DNA of 64,000 bases from Rhynchospora pubera (GCA_028095005.1 CM051460.1:16663501-16727500); one strand, 5' to 3'. Counted from the stretch's first letter, positions 44,775 to 56,602 are shown. Made by a program: numbers and translations. The notes: generated by a model not told the origin, from the letters alone.

Positions 44775-45636
44775 ATACATTTTAGTGTCGTACGATTCAC
44801 GGTGCGAATCGTACGTAGCGTTACGAGTCAAACCCCTATCGAGACGAACCGTAGCTTTGTATCGATGGCGATGGGAATCGACGGAATCGCGAGCGAGACG
44901 GAGAGCGAGTCGCGTATCGTATCGAATCGTGCGATACGAACGATACGGTAGTAACCAATCGCCGCTTTTCTTCGTGCGCCAGAGCCCAGAGGAGAAGAAA
45001 TGTGAATGGGAAAGAGAAGAAACTGACAGGTGGGACCCATATTAATTGGACATAAGAAATGGGCTCAAGTGGGCTTATAGATATTTATATTCCAACTATA
45101 CCAATTAACTTTCAGATATATTATAATTATAATTATATTATATAATCCACATTATTAATCATTAATGATTATACTAATTATAATTTATATAAGTTACATA
45201 GTATAATAAATTAATAATATATAAAATACAATATAATAATTATGATAATTATAATCTAATATATTATATAGTATAATATTTTATAAACAATATAATAATT
45301 AGTAATGAATATGAAATAATAATAATATAATATTATACAAGTACAAATATAATGATTAAAATGACTACAATTTTTATATTTTATATAGTAAAAATGATAT
45401 AATAATGTTAATAATAATACAGTAATTTACAATATAATTTTATAAATTACGCAGATGATGTTACTCAAATAAATTAGACAAATTATACAGTAATAACCAA
45501 TACTTCCACCTAATGATGACTAAATGGATGAACATATCATTGTTAACGTATCTTTAACGATTCGTTACGATACACGATACACGGTTCGATACTAAATCCA
45601 TCGATACACGATACATTTTACGATTCTAAAAGTATG
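44775..45636. mobile_element. AT-rich element with CGATACGA-type ends, 9-bp target duplication
   Basis: Flanked by GTGTTTACC at 44766-44774 and 45637-45645. The ends are loosely inverted: ATACATTTTAGTGTCGTACG at the left, and CATACTTTTAGAATCGTAAA as the reverse complement of the right end. Both subterminal regions repeat CGATAC / GTATCG words, while the middle (45100-45470) is almost pure A and T. The 9-bp duplication points to the Mutator superfamily. No coding capacity. Confidence 0.7.
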
Positions 45637-45645
45637 GTGTTTACC

Positions 45646-46445
45646 ATTTACCTGGCGGGTCAGACCCGACCCGGGATAAACCCGGCCCTTTTCCCGGACC
45701 GGGCCGGACCGTGCATGGACCGGGGTGGACCGAGGGGGTGGTACGGGTCGGGTTTATCAAGGGTTTGGGTCGCACTTTCTAGTATAGACCCGTGTTAACC
45801 CATCCCGTCTTAACCCGTGGACCGGACCGGACCGACCCTTAAACCCGCCCTAAACCCGTGATAAATCCTTAAACCCGTCTAAAGTCTAAACCCAACCCCT
45901 AATTCTATATAAAAAATAGACTACAAAAATTATTTTATTATTAACTATACTTGAATTTGTTCAATTAATTATTTATTCTATATATATTATTAGACATAAT
46001 ATATTTTAGCTAATTTTTATAACTTATATTTTACAATTTTTTGTTATCAAACCATCAACAATAAAAAAACATTAAAAATTACAAATCAAATTTAAAATAA
46101 AATAAATTCAAAATAGACTACAAAATTATACTTAATTATTTGATCTATAAATATAATATATTTTAACGAATTTTTATATATTTCTTTAACATATTTTTGA
46201 GATGAAAACAATGAAAAAAGAAACAAATTTAAAATCTGGAAAAAACCGCTTTTGGACCGTCCATGGACCGGACCGGCCCGCCTTTACCCATCCGGTTCAC
46301 CTAGGGACGGGTCTATCAAGGGTTTGGGTCTAGATTTGAGAGGTGGACCGTGCTAACCCGTCCCGTTTTAACCCGTGAACCCATAGCCCGTGATAACCCG
46401 TGGACCGTGGGGGTTTGGACCGGACCGGACCGTTTGGTAAACCCT
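45646..46445. repeat. GC-rich repeat built on GGACCG / AACCCG words
   Basis: Two segments (45660-45850 and 46250-46440) share, in direct order, TATCAAGGGTTTGGGTC, then AACCC(A/G)TCCCGT(C/T)TTAACCCGTG, then GGACCGGACCGGACCG. They are separated by AT-rich sequence (45900-46230). The outer ends TTTACC / GGTAAA are short inverted words. Nature unknown: possibly a MITE pair or a solo element with internal repeats. No coding sequence. Confidence 0.5.
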
Positions 46446-46591
46446 AATTTTCCTTCTTCCCTTTGCTCTAAATTTGGCTTGACTTCTTCATTCTTGTTGT
46501 CCGACAATGCATTATAACTTCCAATTAATTTTAATTTCCACAATAGAAACTCAATTTAGACTGTTAATCCACTGTTTGCACTTTTGTTTTG

Positions 46592-46626
<35 letters not shown>

Positions 46627-48960
46627 AGCCAATTCAGCCTAGTTGGTCTAAATTGTATTGAATCATGATAATGAAATATAGTAAAGTTTTGTATACATAT
46701 TTTTTTGGTTTATGCGCTAAATGGATGAAATTGCTCAAAGTAATCATCCCACTGCACCAAACTATGGTGTTTCTGAAGGTCCCTCTCTATCTCTCTAAAT
46801 TTACATTAATTCCTTTCAGATTTTATGCTTGTGCATGTCCTTATTTTGTACCGTTCTAAAACTTGCATTTTGAGTTTGAGTTAGATACTTAGATTAGTGG
46901 ACTGCTCTTTGTCATGAATTACTAATGTTTGGAAATCAGTATTTTTTTTTCTCTCTTTTATAGCATATCAAATGAGCGCTCAGCAGCCATCACTACAGAT
47001 CGAATGTCCATGGACCAGTTCCTTATTGCTTACGAAATGAAGCATTTGGAAGAAGAGAAGAAGACTATTAATGTTATGATTAAGATTCTTGTATTTGTCA
47101 TTACTTCTTATTTTTGTAATCTAAAAATGGTGAAGATTGGAATGGGTCAGATTCTGTGATTCTTAGTTATATATTACAATTGTATCAACTTGTTTGGAGA
47201 TTTATTTAATTTTTCAAAACTCAAGTGTATCTGATACATAAATGGTTGTAGCTACTAAGGCGATGAAAGATTAATGCTTGTATGATTTGTCCCACTGAGG
47301 GTGATTAACGCATACATACCATCTTCTGAAATTAATATCCAGCAAATGTATTATTTTTTGTTTGCTTCAAATATGTCACTTACCAGTAAATTGTGGCAAG
47401 TGCAAATTTACAAACAAGTTCCCATAAACATGTCTTCTAAATTGTGGCAATTGTGGCACGTATGATTCAATTTGGCATCCACTTATTATAAGAGCACAAG
47501 TTTGTTTTCTCGCATAACATCAAATGCACCTAAATCCATACACAAGCTCAAGTAATTACAAACAATAAAAATGGAATCTTAAATTTTTTAAAAAATGCAC
47601 TTCCATACCAATACCAGACCATGATATACAAATTGAACGGTACCAAATTCAGTCATTCTTTACAAAATTACCCCAATATGATATCAAATTCCCCAAAAAA
47701 AAAAAGAATCTTTTCTCAGTCCTAATCTTCTCCATTGACAACATTGGTACAACAAGAAAAGAAAATGAAAAAAAGTGTCTTGGCCATGTAATCTGAGGCG
47801 GCTCTAGATATCGCAAGACAATCATAGACATTGACCGATCAAAGTGGTAACCTTCTGGTACATGCTTCGGCAGAGGCGGCCATGCTCTTTTAGAGTTAGT
47901 GCCACAAAATGTGCACGATCTCTTGTCATTGGCCATGAGTAACCAACGCATCTTATGTATGGCAGAGCCTACAATTGCATACAAAAAGGAAAGTAAAGTA
48001 AAAGAGTAGTATATACTTGGTACACAACCTAAGTAGTAATGCTTTAGCCGTGTGGTATTGATTTATAGTAAATATTTTGCAAAACAACAATGTTTTATAA
48101 CTGATGGGTACAAATGAAAAAAAAAAAATTACACTGACACAGATCTAACACCTGATGTTTCCAATTCTAGTACGAACAATTTTGCTAGACCTATGTGCTA
48201 CTGTAACAAAATCTAAGATCAACTCCACCTAAAATTTTAAGTAAATCAAACAAAAACCATAGAATTTCAAGTACTAAGTACTCAATTCAGTAAATATGCA
48301 ACCACATACTCGCACCAATATCTAAAAGCTTATCCAATCTCAAAATGAAATCAGAGAGACTATGGAAAATTCTACCAACCCACCAAGCAAATTAGATCCG
48401 AATCCAACTTGAGAGAAAATTTTCAGATTGGTCCTTCTGACAAGTGACAAGAGCAAATTAAACCATATTTACAAATATCAGCAAATTGAACCAAATTAAA
48501 CCAAATTGCGGCAAATTAAATAAAAAATTAACCAAAATAGCAAAGAGAAAAGCCAATGCTTACTTGGGACAAAGAGAAACGCAACAGTTTGTTTGGGCTA
48601 GAGGCAAATCGTGCTTTCAGGATTTAGGGAGGCAGAGGCGTCGCTAGCAAAAACTGAGGGAAAGAGGTGGAGGCGGAGGTGGAGGGGGATAGATCAATGA
48701 TTTTAGAGGAGAGAGAGAGAGAGAGATCCCGATCCGGATATGTACAGCGATTATACTGTTCATCTTTGCAAGGTAGTCGATGAAGTTAGTGGCCGCCTAG
48801 GTTTTCTTGTGAGAAGGGTAACGGAGAGAGAGGTGCCAAGCAAAGAAGCAGATAATCTCCATAAGAGGAGGTGGAGAAACACAGTGCAAATTGTTCGAGA
48901 GATTTTTTTCTTGTTTCTATCGACGGAGTAAGGAGAAGAAAGATAGGAGAATAGAGATAC
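46446..48960. other. Unassigned interior of the composite element
   Basis: No recognisable family. Exon-like pieces exist: minus strand 47984-47649 encodes a stretch with CTFCG, GTNSKRAWPPLPKHVPEGY and HFDRSMSMIVL of non-random composition, and plus strand 48740-48931 is a short open frame ending near a CT-rich leader-like region. A (GA)n run lies at 48707-48725. These may be captured host exons, but I do not recognise them. Confidence 0.35.
46591..46625. repeat. (ATT)n microsatellite
   Basis: About eleven uninterrupted ATT units. Confidence 0.9.
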
Positions 48961-49264
48961 TAGGAAGGTGGGAGAGAGATTAAACGGAGACGGTAAACGG
49001 AAAAATTAAAATCCGAACGGAGAGGCGCAGTCTAGTTTCGCTCCTTCAGCGTCTAAATCTAGACCGAACGATCTCATCCATCACCCGATCGGACGATTAA
49101 TAAACTGGAGCACATAAGACGTCTATGTGCTGGAGTCTAATAAACGGAAATATTATTTGGTAATATTTGGTAATCATTTTCATATTTAGTTAATTCCCAA
49201 ACTATTTGGTAATAAATCCCTGCCTTGATTTCTTTCTCAAAACCGACGCGAGTCCCCAACAATC

Positions 49265-49274
49265 CTATATAAAG
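49265..49274 (+). promoter_or_regulatory. TATA box of gene G
   Basis: CTATATAAAG followed by CAGCATATACAGAGG, nearly identical to the gene F promoter. The leader exon ends CCAAG at 49335, followed by GTAACC. Confidence 0.7.
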
Positions 49275-49335
49275 CAGCATATACAGAGGTATTTTCTCGC
49301 CATCACTCCTTCCGTGCTACTAATTAATTTCCAAG

Positions 49336-51528
49336 GTAACCTTGCCTCATCTTTTCTCTATACTACAACCGAAAGGATTTCCACATTTTTTTTTTCCCTT
49401 TTTCCACCTGTCTTCGAATTGTACCGTGTCCGGAATTCGAATCTGGTGTTGCGCGACAAGCTGTGTCGCGCAGTAAATCGAACCATCCACTCAATCGAAC
49501 GGTCTATTTTTCTTCTTCACTCCCAACTCAAAACTTATCGGATCTGCTTCAATTTGTTGTGTTCTCGCATCGGATCTGGAATTAAATATGTGCATCTATT
49601 TCTTTTAACTCTGTGCCTCCATTTCATTCTTCGTTAGTTCGTTTCGCAATTCGCAGGGATATTGGGATGAATATATTCGAGAGAGACGAATCTGGCCATC
49701 TGACCCCACTTCGCAATTCGCCGAACAGTGGCGATCGCAAATTGGATATTACCACCCCCATTTTGCCGATTCAAAAAAAAAAAAGAAAAAGAGAAATAAA
49801 AAAAGGAATGTTGTCTTCGACAACACTCATTCTGGCGACTTATTCCATGATGGTCAAGGTTCTTGGAGTCGCTGAAAAGCTAAGAACAAGAGGAATCCGG
49901 TGATATCAACGTTGGCCCCTCTCATTTGTTAAATTGCAAGCAATTTTAAGGAAAAGCTATGAACCACTGAAGTGGCAAGAAGAATAATTGATGTAATTGA
50001 ACCAGTAATAAATCAAATTGCTCAACTATAAAGCTTCACAAGAATCCTATAATGCTTACTAGTAACTCAATTGAAATCAAATCAAGGCTAGAAGGTGGTA
50101 ATGCCAATCATGGCAACCATGACCATGTATTAGAGATATATTAGTACTTAGTAGGCATGGTACGCTACAAGTAGAAAGACAAAAAAAAAAATTTGATTTG
50201 ACGATGAAAGGAACAAGCTGTAGCAAAAGCAAAAGAGGAAAAAAATGCAGAAAGGCACCAGAAATATCAAGGCTAGAGAATTATATGAAGGCTGGAGAAG
50301 GCCGCTGGAGATGAGGTTGGAGAAGGTTGGAGACGGGGTTGGAGAAGGCTGGAGACGAGGCCCTCTCGCGACCAGTAGACCAGATGCGATTTCTCTTGGC
50401 CCTCTCGTGAATTCTCCCGGCTCTCTCCAATTTCATCAACTCCGATTCCTTGTTTTTTTGGTTTCATTTTGATGGCTTTTGGATCCAATCACGCAGAGTA
50501 ACGGAGCCGAATAAAACCCGATAAGAAAGATATCGAGAAAATATATTTGAACCGTCGGATCACGCGAACGGTTAGATGTGCTGCGCTACAAATTGTGTCG
50601 CGCAGTAGCTGATTCGGATTGCCGTGTCCGTTCCTCTCTTTCTCTTTCTCTTCCCATCTTATGTTTTTCTGTGGTTTTTCTATGTGACGGGTCATATTGA
50701 TTATAAGAGTTGCGGTTCAAAATTGGGATTTGTAACTGGCCGCATCTCAACAGCAGGATCGTGCCATGAGCCAGGTTATTGGGTTTGACTTTTAGGAATT
50801 TCTGGGTCACATCTCATGTCCTGGTTTAGTTATCATGAGACGGGTTATCTTTTTGGCATGTAGCGGGTCAGCCATAAATGGCGTACTTTCTGGCCTGTAC
50901 CACTAGTGCGATTAATTTGCTTTGATCTTATAACTTGCTGCTCGGTTTTTTGTGTTCTTTTTCTTTCTTTTTTACATACTTTCGCGCTTAATTTGATTGC
51001 TTTTCCCTGGTCCTTTCTCTCTAAAATCTCTTTAGTTTTAGTTTTTTTAGAATTTCTCTCCAAAATTAGGGAGAGTTCGTGTGCATATTTTTCTTTTTTA
51101 TTAATTTATTAATTAAAATTAAAACGTAGAGGAAACTAGTATTCTATTTTTAGATTTTTATAAAACAAATAAAAGAAAATTTATAAGAAGCATTATGCCT
51201 CCTAATTATGGGAAAAAAAACTTTATTTCTTTTGCTGGATTGCTGGATATGACATGTAAGTCCTGATTCTGATCAAATTTGGTAGTCAAAATTTTCCTGC
51301 CAAAAATATCTTCATTTGGATATTTTGTGATTTTTGATTTACTTTTTTCTGGGACAATTCCGTAATAACTCATTGTATTGAAAGTTATTATTAGGATGAT
51401 TTTTTATTAAGTCTTTGAAAAAGGACATTTAATTTTGTGTTCTAAAATCGAAACTTGACAATACTAGATTATGATATTTTTGCTTCACATTCTTGTCAAA
51501 GTTCTGATATTCCTATTAAACTGTGCAG
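49336..51528 (+). other. Predicted 5' UTR intron of gene G, enlarged by an insertion
   Basis: Donor CCAAG-GTAACC at 49336, acceptor TGTGCAG at 51528 directly before the ATG. At about 2.2 kb it is more than twice the corresponding intron of gene F (about 0.93 kb). Most of the difference is the inverted-repeat element at 49444-50611. The rest (50612-51528) is T-rich, intron-like DNA without other features. Confidence 0.65.
49444..50611. mobile_element. Element with TTGCGCGAC...GTCGCGCA terminal inverted repeats
   Basis: The left end (TTGCGCGACAAGCTGTGTCG then CGCAG) and the right end (reverse complement CTGCGCGACACAATTTGTAG then CGCAGC) are inverted, and each end is itself palindromic. They are followed by ATCGAAC...CGAACGGTC-type sequence in both arms. 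The flanks ATTCGAATC and ATTCGGATT are a possible 9-bp duplication (7 of 9). Inside, 50283-50360 holds tandem GGTTGGAGA(A/C)GG units. No transposase. Confidence 0.6.
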
Positions 51529-52416
51529 ATGGAAATCACAGTTGACACTGTTACGGGACAAAATATCACCCTCAAATTTGAGAACCCAGAACTGGTCCAG
51601 AATGTCAATATCCGCGTCAAAACTGAAATGCTCATTTTCGTACAGACTGGTGGTGAGAAGTTGGAGCTTAAGGTGCAGAGGACACAAACGGTTGGTAGCT
51701 TGAAGCAATTGATAGCCCAAATGAAAAAGAACATGAGTTCCATTGCTACCAATAGCCTCCAATATCTTGGTAACAATCTTCAGGATTCAAAAACGCTGGT
51801 CGACTATGACATTAAGGAAGGATCCACTTTACTACTTGTCACTAACCCAAGTAGTATAAACAAGCAACCACTGCAACAACAGATCACTAACTCAAGTAGT
51901 ATAAACATGCAACCATTGCAACAGCAGATCACTATCCCAAGTAGTACAATTATGCAACCACTGCAACAGCCCCTCAGTAACCCAAGTATTGCAAACATGC
52001 AACAACTGCTACAACAGCACATGCAACAGCTCACTAATCCAAATATTAACATGCGACAACAGCAAATATTGCGACAACAGCAAATATTGCAACAACAGCT
52101 CACTAATCCAAGTATTATAAACACGCTACCACTGCAACAACAGCTCACTAACCCAAGTATAAACATGCAACCACTACAACAGCAAATATTGCAACAACAG
52201 CTCACTAACCCAAGTACTATAAACCCGCTATCACTGCAACAAAATCTCACTAACCCAAGTAGTATAAACATGCAACCATTGCAACAACAGCTCACTTACC
52301 CAAGTATTGCAAACATGCAACAAATGCAACAACAGCCAATGCAACTATTGCAACCCCAACCCCAACTTCAACAAGCCCAAGCTTTTGCTTCCATGAATTC
52401 CAAAACTGCCTCCTAA
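51529..52416 (+). CDS. Ubiquitin-like gene G: half module, one ubiquitin fold, ten-unit Gln/Asn-rich tail
   Basis: 295 residues, open frame. The start is set at 51529, directly after GTGCAG; the in-frame GTG six bases earlier is intronic. The half module (1-33) and ubiquitin-like fold (34-104) match gene F closely (MEITVDTVTG-NITLKFENPE). The tail consists of about ten units of the form (L/I)TNPSxIN(M/T)xPLQQQ, which begin with the last residues of the fold (LVTNPSSIN). It ends QAQAFASMNSKTAS. This is the longest tail in the cluster, very rich in Gln, Asn, Ser and Leu and almost without charged residues, so it is probably disordered or prone to self-association (inference). It is the only member on the plus strand, and its 3' flank is an inverted copy of that of gene I. 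No diglycine. Confidence 0.87.
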   Translation: MEITVDTVTGQNITLKFENPELVQNVNIRVKTEMLIFVQTGGEKLELKVQRTQTVGSLKQLIAQMKKNMSSIATNSLQYLGNNLQDSKTLVDYDIKEGSTLLLVTNPSSINKQPLQQQITNSSSINMQPLQQQITIPSSTIMQPLQQPLSNPSIANMQQLLQQHMQQLTNPNINMRQQQILRQQQILQQQLTNPSIINTLPLQQQLTNPSINMQPLQQQILQQQLTNPSTINPLSLQQNLTNPSSINMQPLQQQLTYPSIANMQQMQQQPMQLLQPQPQLQQAQAFASMNSKTAS

Positions 52417-53011
52417 TACAATTCCTTGTCAATGAAAACATGGCTTAAGATAATTAGAGAGACTATTGCTTATATAGTTATATGTGCAATTTTATGTTTT
52501 TTTCCCCTCCCTTACAAATTATGATTCTTAATTAGTACTGTATTATTGGTGAATGAAGTTAATGTGAGGACTTTTTCTGTCATGTTTATGAGTTTCTGTT
52601 TCTATTACCTGAAGTAGTTTAATTTCGAACTTTGTGTTTTAAAATTCTTATTATGTTCATACCAACCTGATTTGAAAATTAACATTTGAATAATTATTGG
52701 GTCAGATAGAATAGATTTTTCTTTTTTATTGAATGGTTGGAGCTTGTTTAAAATTTATATGATCCTCTTTATTTATCTATCACCTAGTCCTGTATGCCAT
52801 TTGTACGAAACCATTTGTACAGAAATTGTAATCCGCTGCGCAAGATGAAAATACATGATTAGGATCTTTATTTGCTTGTATTGATGTATTGATTATTGGT
52901 TGGGTGGAAGACTGATGCTGCAGCTAAGCTAATTAATTAATCAGCTAAGTTGGGTATTGGAAACGAAATTCTCAAGAGAAAGAGCTCCAGCGATTCTAAC
53001 TATTGAGTTGT
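52417..53011. other. 3' flank of gene G, inverted copy of the gene I flank
   Basis: Blocks such as CATGTTTATGAGTTTCTGTT, GTTCATACCAACCTGATTT and AATTATTGGGTCAGATAGAA recur in reverse complement at 56280-56420. This shows that genes G and I with at least 400 bases of 3' DNA form an inverted duplication. Confidence 0.7.
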
Positions 53012-53217
53012 CCAATTTCTTTTTTTTTTTTTCGTATACTAGATAGAGACTAGCTAGTTGAAAAAACATAAAAAACAGAAAACAGAAAAAGGAAGAAAAG
53101 AAACGCTGCTAACAATATCTCCTGAAAAGATCAGCCTCCTGAATTAGGTACTCGTGTGCATTGCTTCTGAATATTCGACCATTCCGCTCAATCCAAATTC
53201 CCCGAAGTTGCTGAAGC
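53012..53217 (-). mobile_element. Short LINE 3' fragment, copy 5
   Basis: A T run at 53021-53032 is the A-tail of a minus-strand insertion. Minus-strand translation of 53215-53130 gives GIWIERNGRIFRSNAHEYLI, the C-terminal end of plant LINE ORF2 after the zf-RVT motif. Target duplication not resolved. Confidence 0.65.
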
Positions 53218-53532
53218 AATTTTTTTTCTCTTTCTTTACACATCATATTTGTCTTTTTCCATTTCACATAAGGTTCTAATTTAAATGGGAAGGTGAAATG
53301 GTGAATTATTGGCTGAAAGGAGAGTTGAGAGAGTAAAGGACGGGTATTTAATTTAGACTTAAAACTTTAAAAAGAATTTCCAGAATTTAACTGTTATTAA
53401 AATTAATAAAACGGATAAAAACTTAATAAGGATGATTTCAGGGATAAATGGCTAATGTTAAAGATTACGAGAGTATATGGCTAATTTAAAAAGATTTGGA
53501 TGGTGCATGACTGATTTTGTCTTATTTTTTTT

Positions 53533-54307
53533 GGAAATTGATTAATGCCATCGATGAATTTATCATCCCGCGCCATCGTTGAGGCACTCCCCTCAGCGAG
53601 CACTCGATGGTCCCTCACCCAACGCACTTATTTCTTATCTAAATGTTCAGTTGATAAGTACAAATGTTATGTTATTTGAGTATAAATGTTCAGTTAGTTG
53701 CAATAAAAAAATATAAATGTTACAAGCAACAATGTTCATTTTATTAAGTATAAATATTTAGTTTAGTAAGTACAAAAGTTCAGTTAGGTAAATACAAATG
53801 TTCTATTAATTGAGTATAAATGTTCAGTTAGTTATAATAAAAAATATAAATGTTATAAGCAGAAATATTCATTTGGATAAGTATAAATATTTAGTTTAGT
53901 AAGAACAAATGTTCAGTTTAGTAAGTACAAATATTCAGATTATTACATATAAACGTTTAGTTTATTAATTATGACTTTTCCGTTTTTTTAATAGGTACAA
54001 TGGCAAGCGAAGGGGTCACGAACCGGATAAAAAAATACATGAAAAAATTAGAAGGTGCGATGAACCGGTCCGGTTCAATTTTTTTTTCCGACTCTACCCC
54101 TAGTGATTCCCTCTTCAAGACTGACGCGCGATTCTATATAATAAAATTATCAGTTGACACATTTAACTGAACACTTTTGGTTATTAAATTGAACACAATT
54201 GGTTATTAAACTGAACATATATACCCATGCTATTCACGCGAGACTCACACGAGCGCCCTTCAGTGATGGCTCACGATGGTAAATCTAGCAATCGCATTTA
54301 TGAGTCC
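53533..54307. mobile_element. Relative of the MITE inside the gypsy LTR, with AAATGTTCAGTT repeats
   Basis: The left end GGAAATTGATTAATGCCATC matches the left end of the 26814-27110 element. The right end in reverse complement, GGACTCATAAATGCGATTGC, followed by CATCG...GCCATC words, matches its other end loosely. The inside is larger and has many AAATGTTCAGTT / TACAAATGTTCA units at 53640-53960 and AACTGAACA words in reverse near 54170-54220. A GC-richer segment (53565-53620) has no counterpart. Target duplication not seen. Confidence 0.55.
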
Positions 54308-54758
54308 ATGGGTATTCCCAATGGCAATGAGTCAATGACAGCATTTTGCTTCTAATGCATATCCTTGGCAACCAAGGACAAAATTGTCAATGGCAACATT
54401 TTGCTTTTAATAGTCAGAACAATTCAGAGATGAAGAGTAAGTTACCTTGAGGCAAACATTGTGCTTATTTCCTTAAGTGTGAGAATTTTCGGAGATTTGC
54501 ATAAAGCCATAAATCACACCAAATTAAAAGTACAAAAAACATTTCAATAATACCACAACATCAACAAAGCGAATGATTTGAATTAAAAATGACAAAGGAA
54601 CGAATACCACAACATCCATAATCCATAGTCATATTCATAGAAATTACTCAACACAACAATGAAAAATAAACCAAGATGGAATATATTGAGTTGAAAACTT
54701 GAAATCACCGGAGACATCTACACCATTTTTGCAACAGGACATTAAGGGATCACGGCCT
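54308..54758. other. 3' flank of gene H
   Basis: AT-rich. The last 150 bases match the 3' flank of gene E. A near-duplicate phrase (CAATGGCAA...CATTTTGCTT) occurs at 54318-54350 and 54388-54412. Confidence 0.4.
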
Positions 54759-55367
54759 TCAACAACCACGCATACGAAGAACAAGGTGAAGAGTAGATTT
54801 CTCTTGAATATTGTAGTCGGAAAGAGTTCGCCCATCCTCCAGCTGTTTGCCGGCATAAAGGAGCCTCTGCTGATCTTGTGGGATCGCCACCTCTTCTTGA
54901 ACCTTCGCCTTCACATCATCAATAGTGTCGGAGCTCTCAACCTCAAGGGTAATGGTCTCGCCGATTTGCGTCTTCACGAAAATCAGCATCCCTTTCCTGC
55001 GACGTTTAACTTGGCTTTGCCGGTCAGTGTGATCACGAAAACCCGCATACAGCAGCATGCATCTGCCACAACACAGAACAAGGTCGAGCTTCGACTCATT
55101 TTGAATATTGCAATCAGTCAGGCTGCAGCTGTCTTCGATTTCCTTCTCACGAAATATCAGCTTCTGTTTGCCTACTGGAATCTTCTCTTGATCTGCAATT
55201 TTTCTTTTTAAATTTGCTACCGTTTCAGAGCTATTAATATCAAGGATGATATTTTTATCCTGCCATGTTTTAATATAAATCCTCATATCTCCCCTAGAGA
55301 GCAATATTAAGATAGAATAAAGACGGGAAAGCAAGGGGGAAATAACGGAAGACGAAGAAGAAAGCAA
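54759..55367 (-). pseudogene. Ubiquitin-like gene H: 5'-truncated, two ubiquitin folds, ending RMRGC
   Basis: Open frame of 202 residues from ATG 55367, but only residues from about 22 on match paralogs B and E. The match starts at the end of module 2 (ILILLSRGD). Module 3 is about 28-98, the Cys linker (LCCGRCMLLYAG...) about 98-126, and module 4 is 127-202. Module 4 keeps Lys6, 27, 29 and 48 but has Gln8, Glu11, Glu63 and ends Arg-Gly-Cys. The half module, module 2 and the usual TTTAG-ATG start are missing, and the first about 20 residues (MLSSSSSVISPLLSRLYS) are unrelated. It is probably a truncated duplicate. Expression would need a new promoter, so it is called a pseudogene, though a short protein from the ATG at 55286 cannot be excluded. 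Confidence 0.7.
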
Positions 55368-56602
55368 TGCAGGTTGGCCTTTTTAAAAAGCCGACGACTT
55401 GATGTAAATTGCTTTCAAAGATTTGTTTTGTATTTTTCTAGTACAAAAAAAAAGTGTTCCGACTCTTTCTTCAAACTGATTTTTTTCTAAATTTTGAATC
55501 ACAACATCACGTATACTAAACATTGTCTTAATTAACTTCCGATATTAAAAAAAAATGAAGAAAGAGTCATTATCTTAGTTATGTAAGTTCAAGGAAATGA
55601 GAATTGCAGTGTCATTTAAGCAATTTTTTTTTCTTTCTTTACATGAGGTATTCATGCAGAGCATCACCAGCTAGCAGCTGACCGGGTCATTTCTCTGCAT
55701 TGCTGAAAGCTACCTAAGACAAGTCACCACATCAAATAATTAAAACAAAAACAACTAAACAAAATTCTGAAATAAATCTTCCATGTGCCGTCCATTTGGT
55801 GATCTATTGAGAAGCACTGATTTGTAATTTTTCATGTGGCGGTCCATTAAATATTTAAATCTATGCATAAGCAATTTCTCACAAGTTACGTGCACGTCCT
55901 GAAACTGATCATATGAAATGGAAAACAAAAGAGAGATCGGACATCTCTCTCCAGAAATACAATATTATTTAGTTCCATTCTGTAAATTTTTAAAATCCAA
56001 AATAGTGGAATAAATATCGATATCTATAATAATGTCATGCAATGCAAATGCACAATACCGAGTCAAAAAATGCACTCACCAACCTCTTGACAGCTGCTGT
56101 CAAGTTCTCAAAAAAAAAAAAAAAGTAAAGATCGTAATTAATTATATATTTTCATCTTGCACAGCGGAGTACAACTTCTGTACAAATGACCATAAAGGAC
56201 TGGGTGATAAATAAATATTTAAAAGAGAACCATAAATCTCAAACAAGCTCCAACCATTTCACTAAAACATAAAATCCATTCTATCTGACCCAAAAATTAT
56301 TCAATTGTTAATTTTAAAATCAGGTTGGTATGAACATAAGAATTTTGAAACACCAAGTTCGAGAACTACTTCAGATAATAGAAACAGGAACTCATAAACA
56401 TGACAGAAAAGGCCGTCACATTAACTTCAATCACCATATAAGTAATATTTTACTAATTAAGTACGCAGCAGAATTTGTAAGGAAGAGAGAAAAAAAATAG
56501 TAGAACATATAAATAATAGCCCAACTAATTATCTTAAGCTATGCTTGCATTGACAGAGGAGGCAACTGAGGCAGTTTTCGCATACATGGAAGCAAGTCTC
56601 AG
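55368..56602. other. Intergenic between genes H and I
   Basis: 56270-56560 is the 3' flank of gene I and an inverted copy of the gene G flank. CAATTTTTTTTTCTTTCTTTAC at 55620 resembles 53216-53240. No coding sequence. Confidence 0.45.

Larger units (their letters stand above)
44345..49140. mobile_element. Composite element with long terminal inverted repeats (Mutator-like?)
   Basis: The left end TTAGACTCCAGCACATAGAG and the right end in reverse complement TTAGACTCCAGCACATAGAC stay related for about 170 bases. Both contain CCGTCCGATC, a GGAGCGA block, GTTTCG-type sequence and TTTAATTTTCCGTT. No target duplication could be matched. It contains the element at 44775-45636, the GC-rich repeat at 45646-46445 and an (ATT)n run. 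No transposase was recognised, so it is a non-autonomous composite. Confidence 0.65.

Noticed and set aside
44785..45045. Arg/Ser-rich frames on both strands
   Set aside because: Produced by CGATACG-type repeats at the end of a mobile element; both strands are open, and no homology is recognised.
51804..52295. Cys-rich 163-residue open frame on the minus strand
   Set aside because: It is the exact antisense of the CAA/CAG-rich tail of gene G, so the CC(S/C)GCM repeats are a by-product of Gln codons read backwards.
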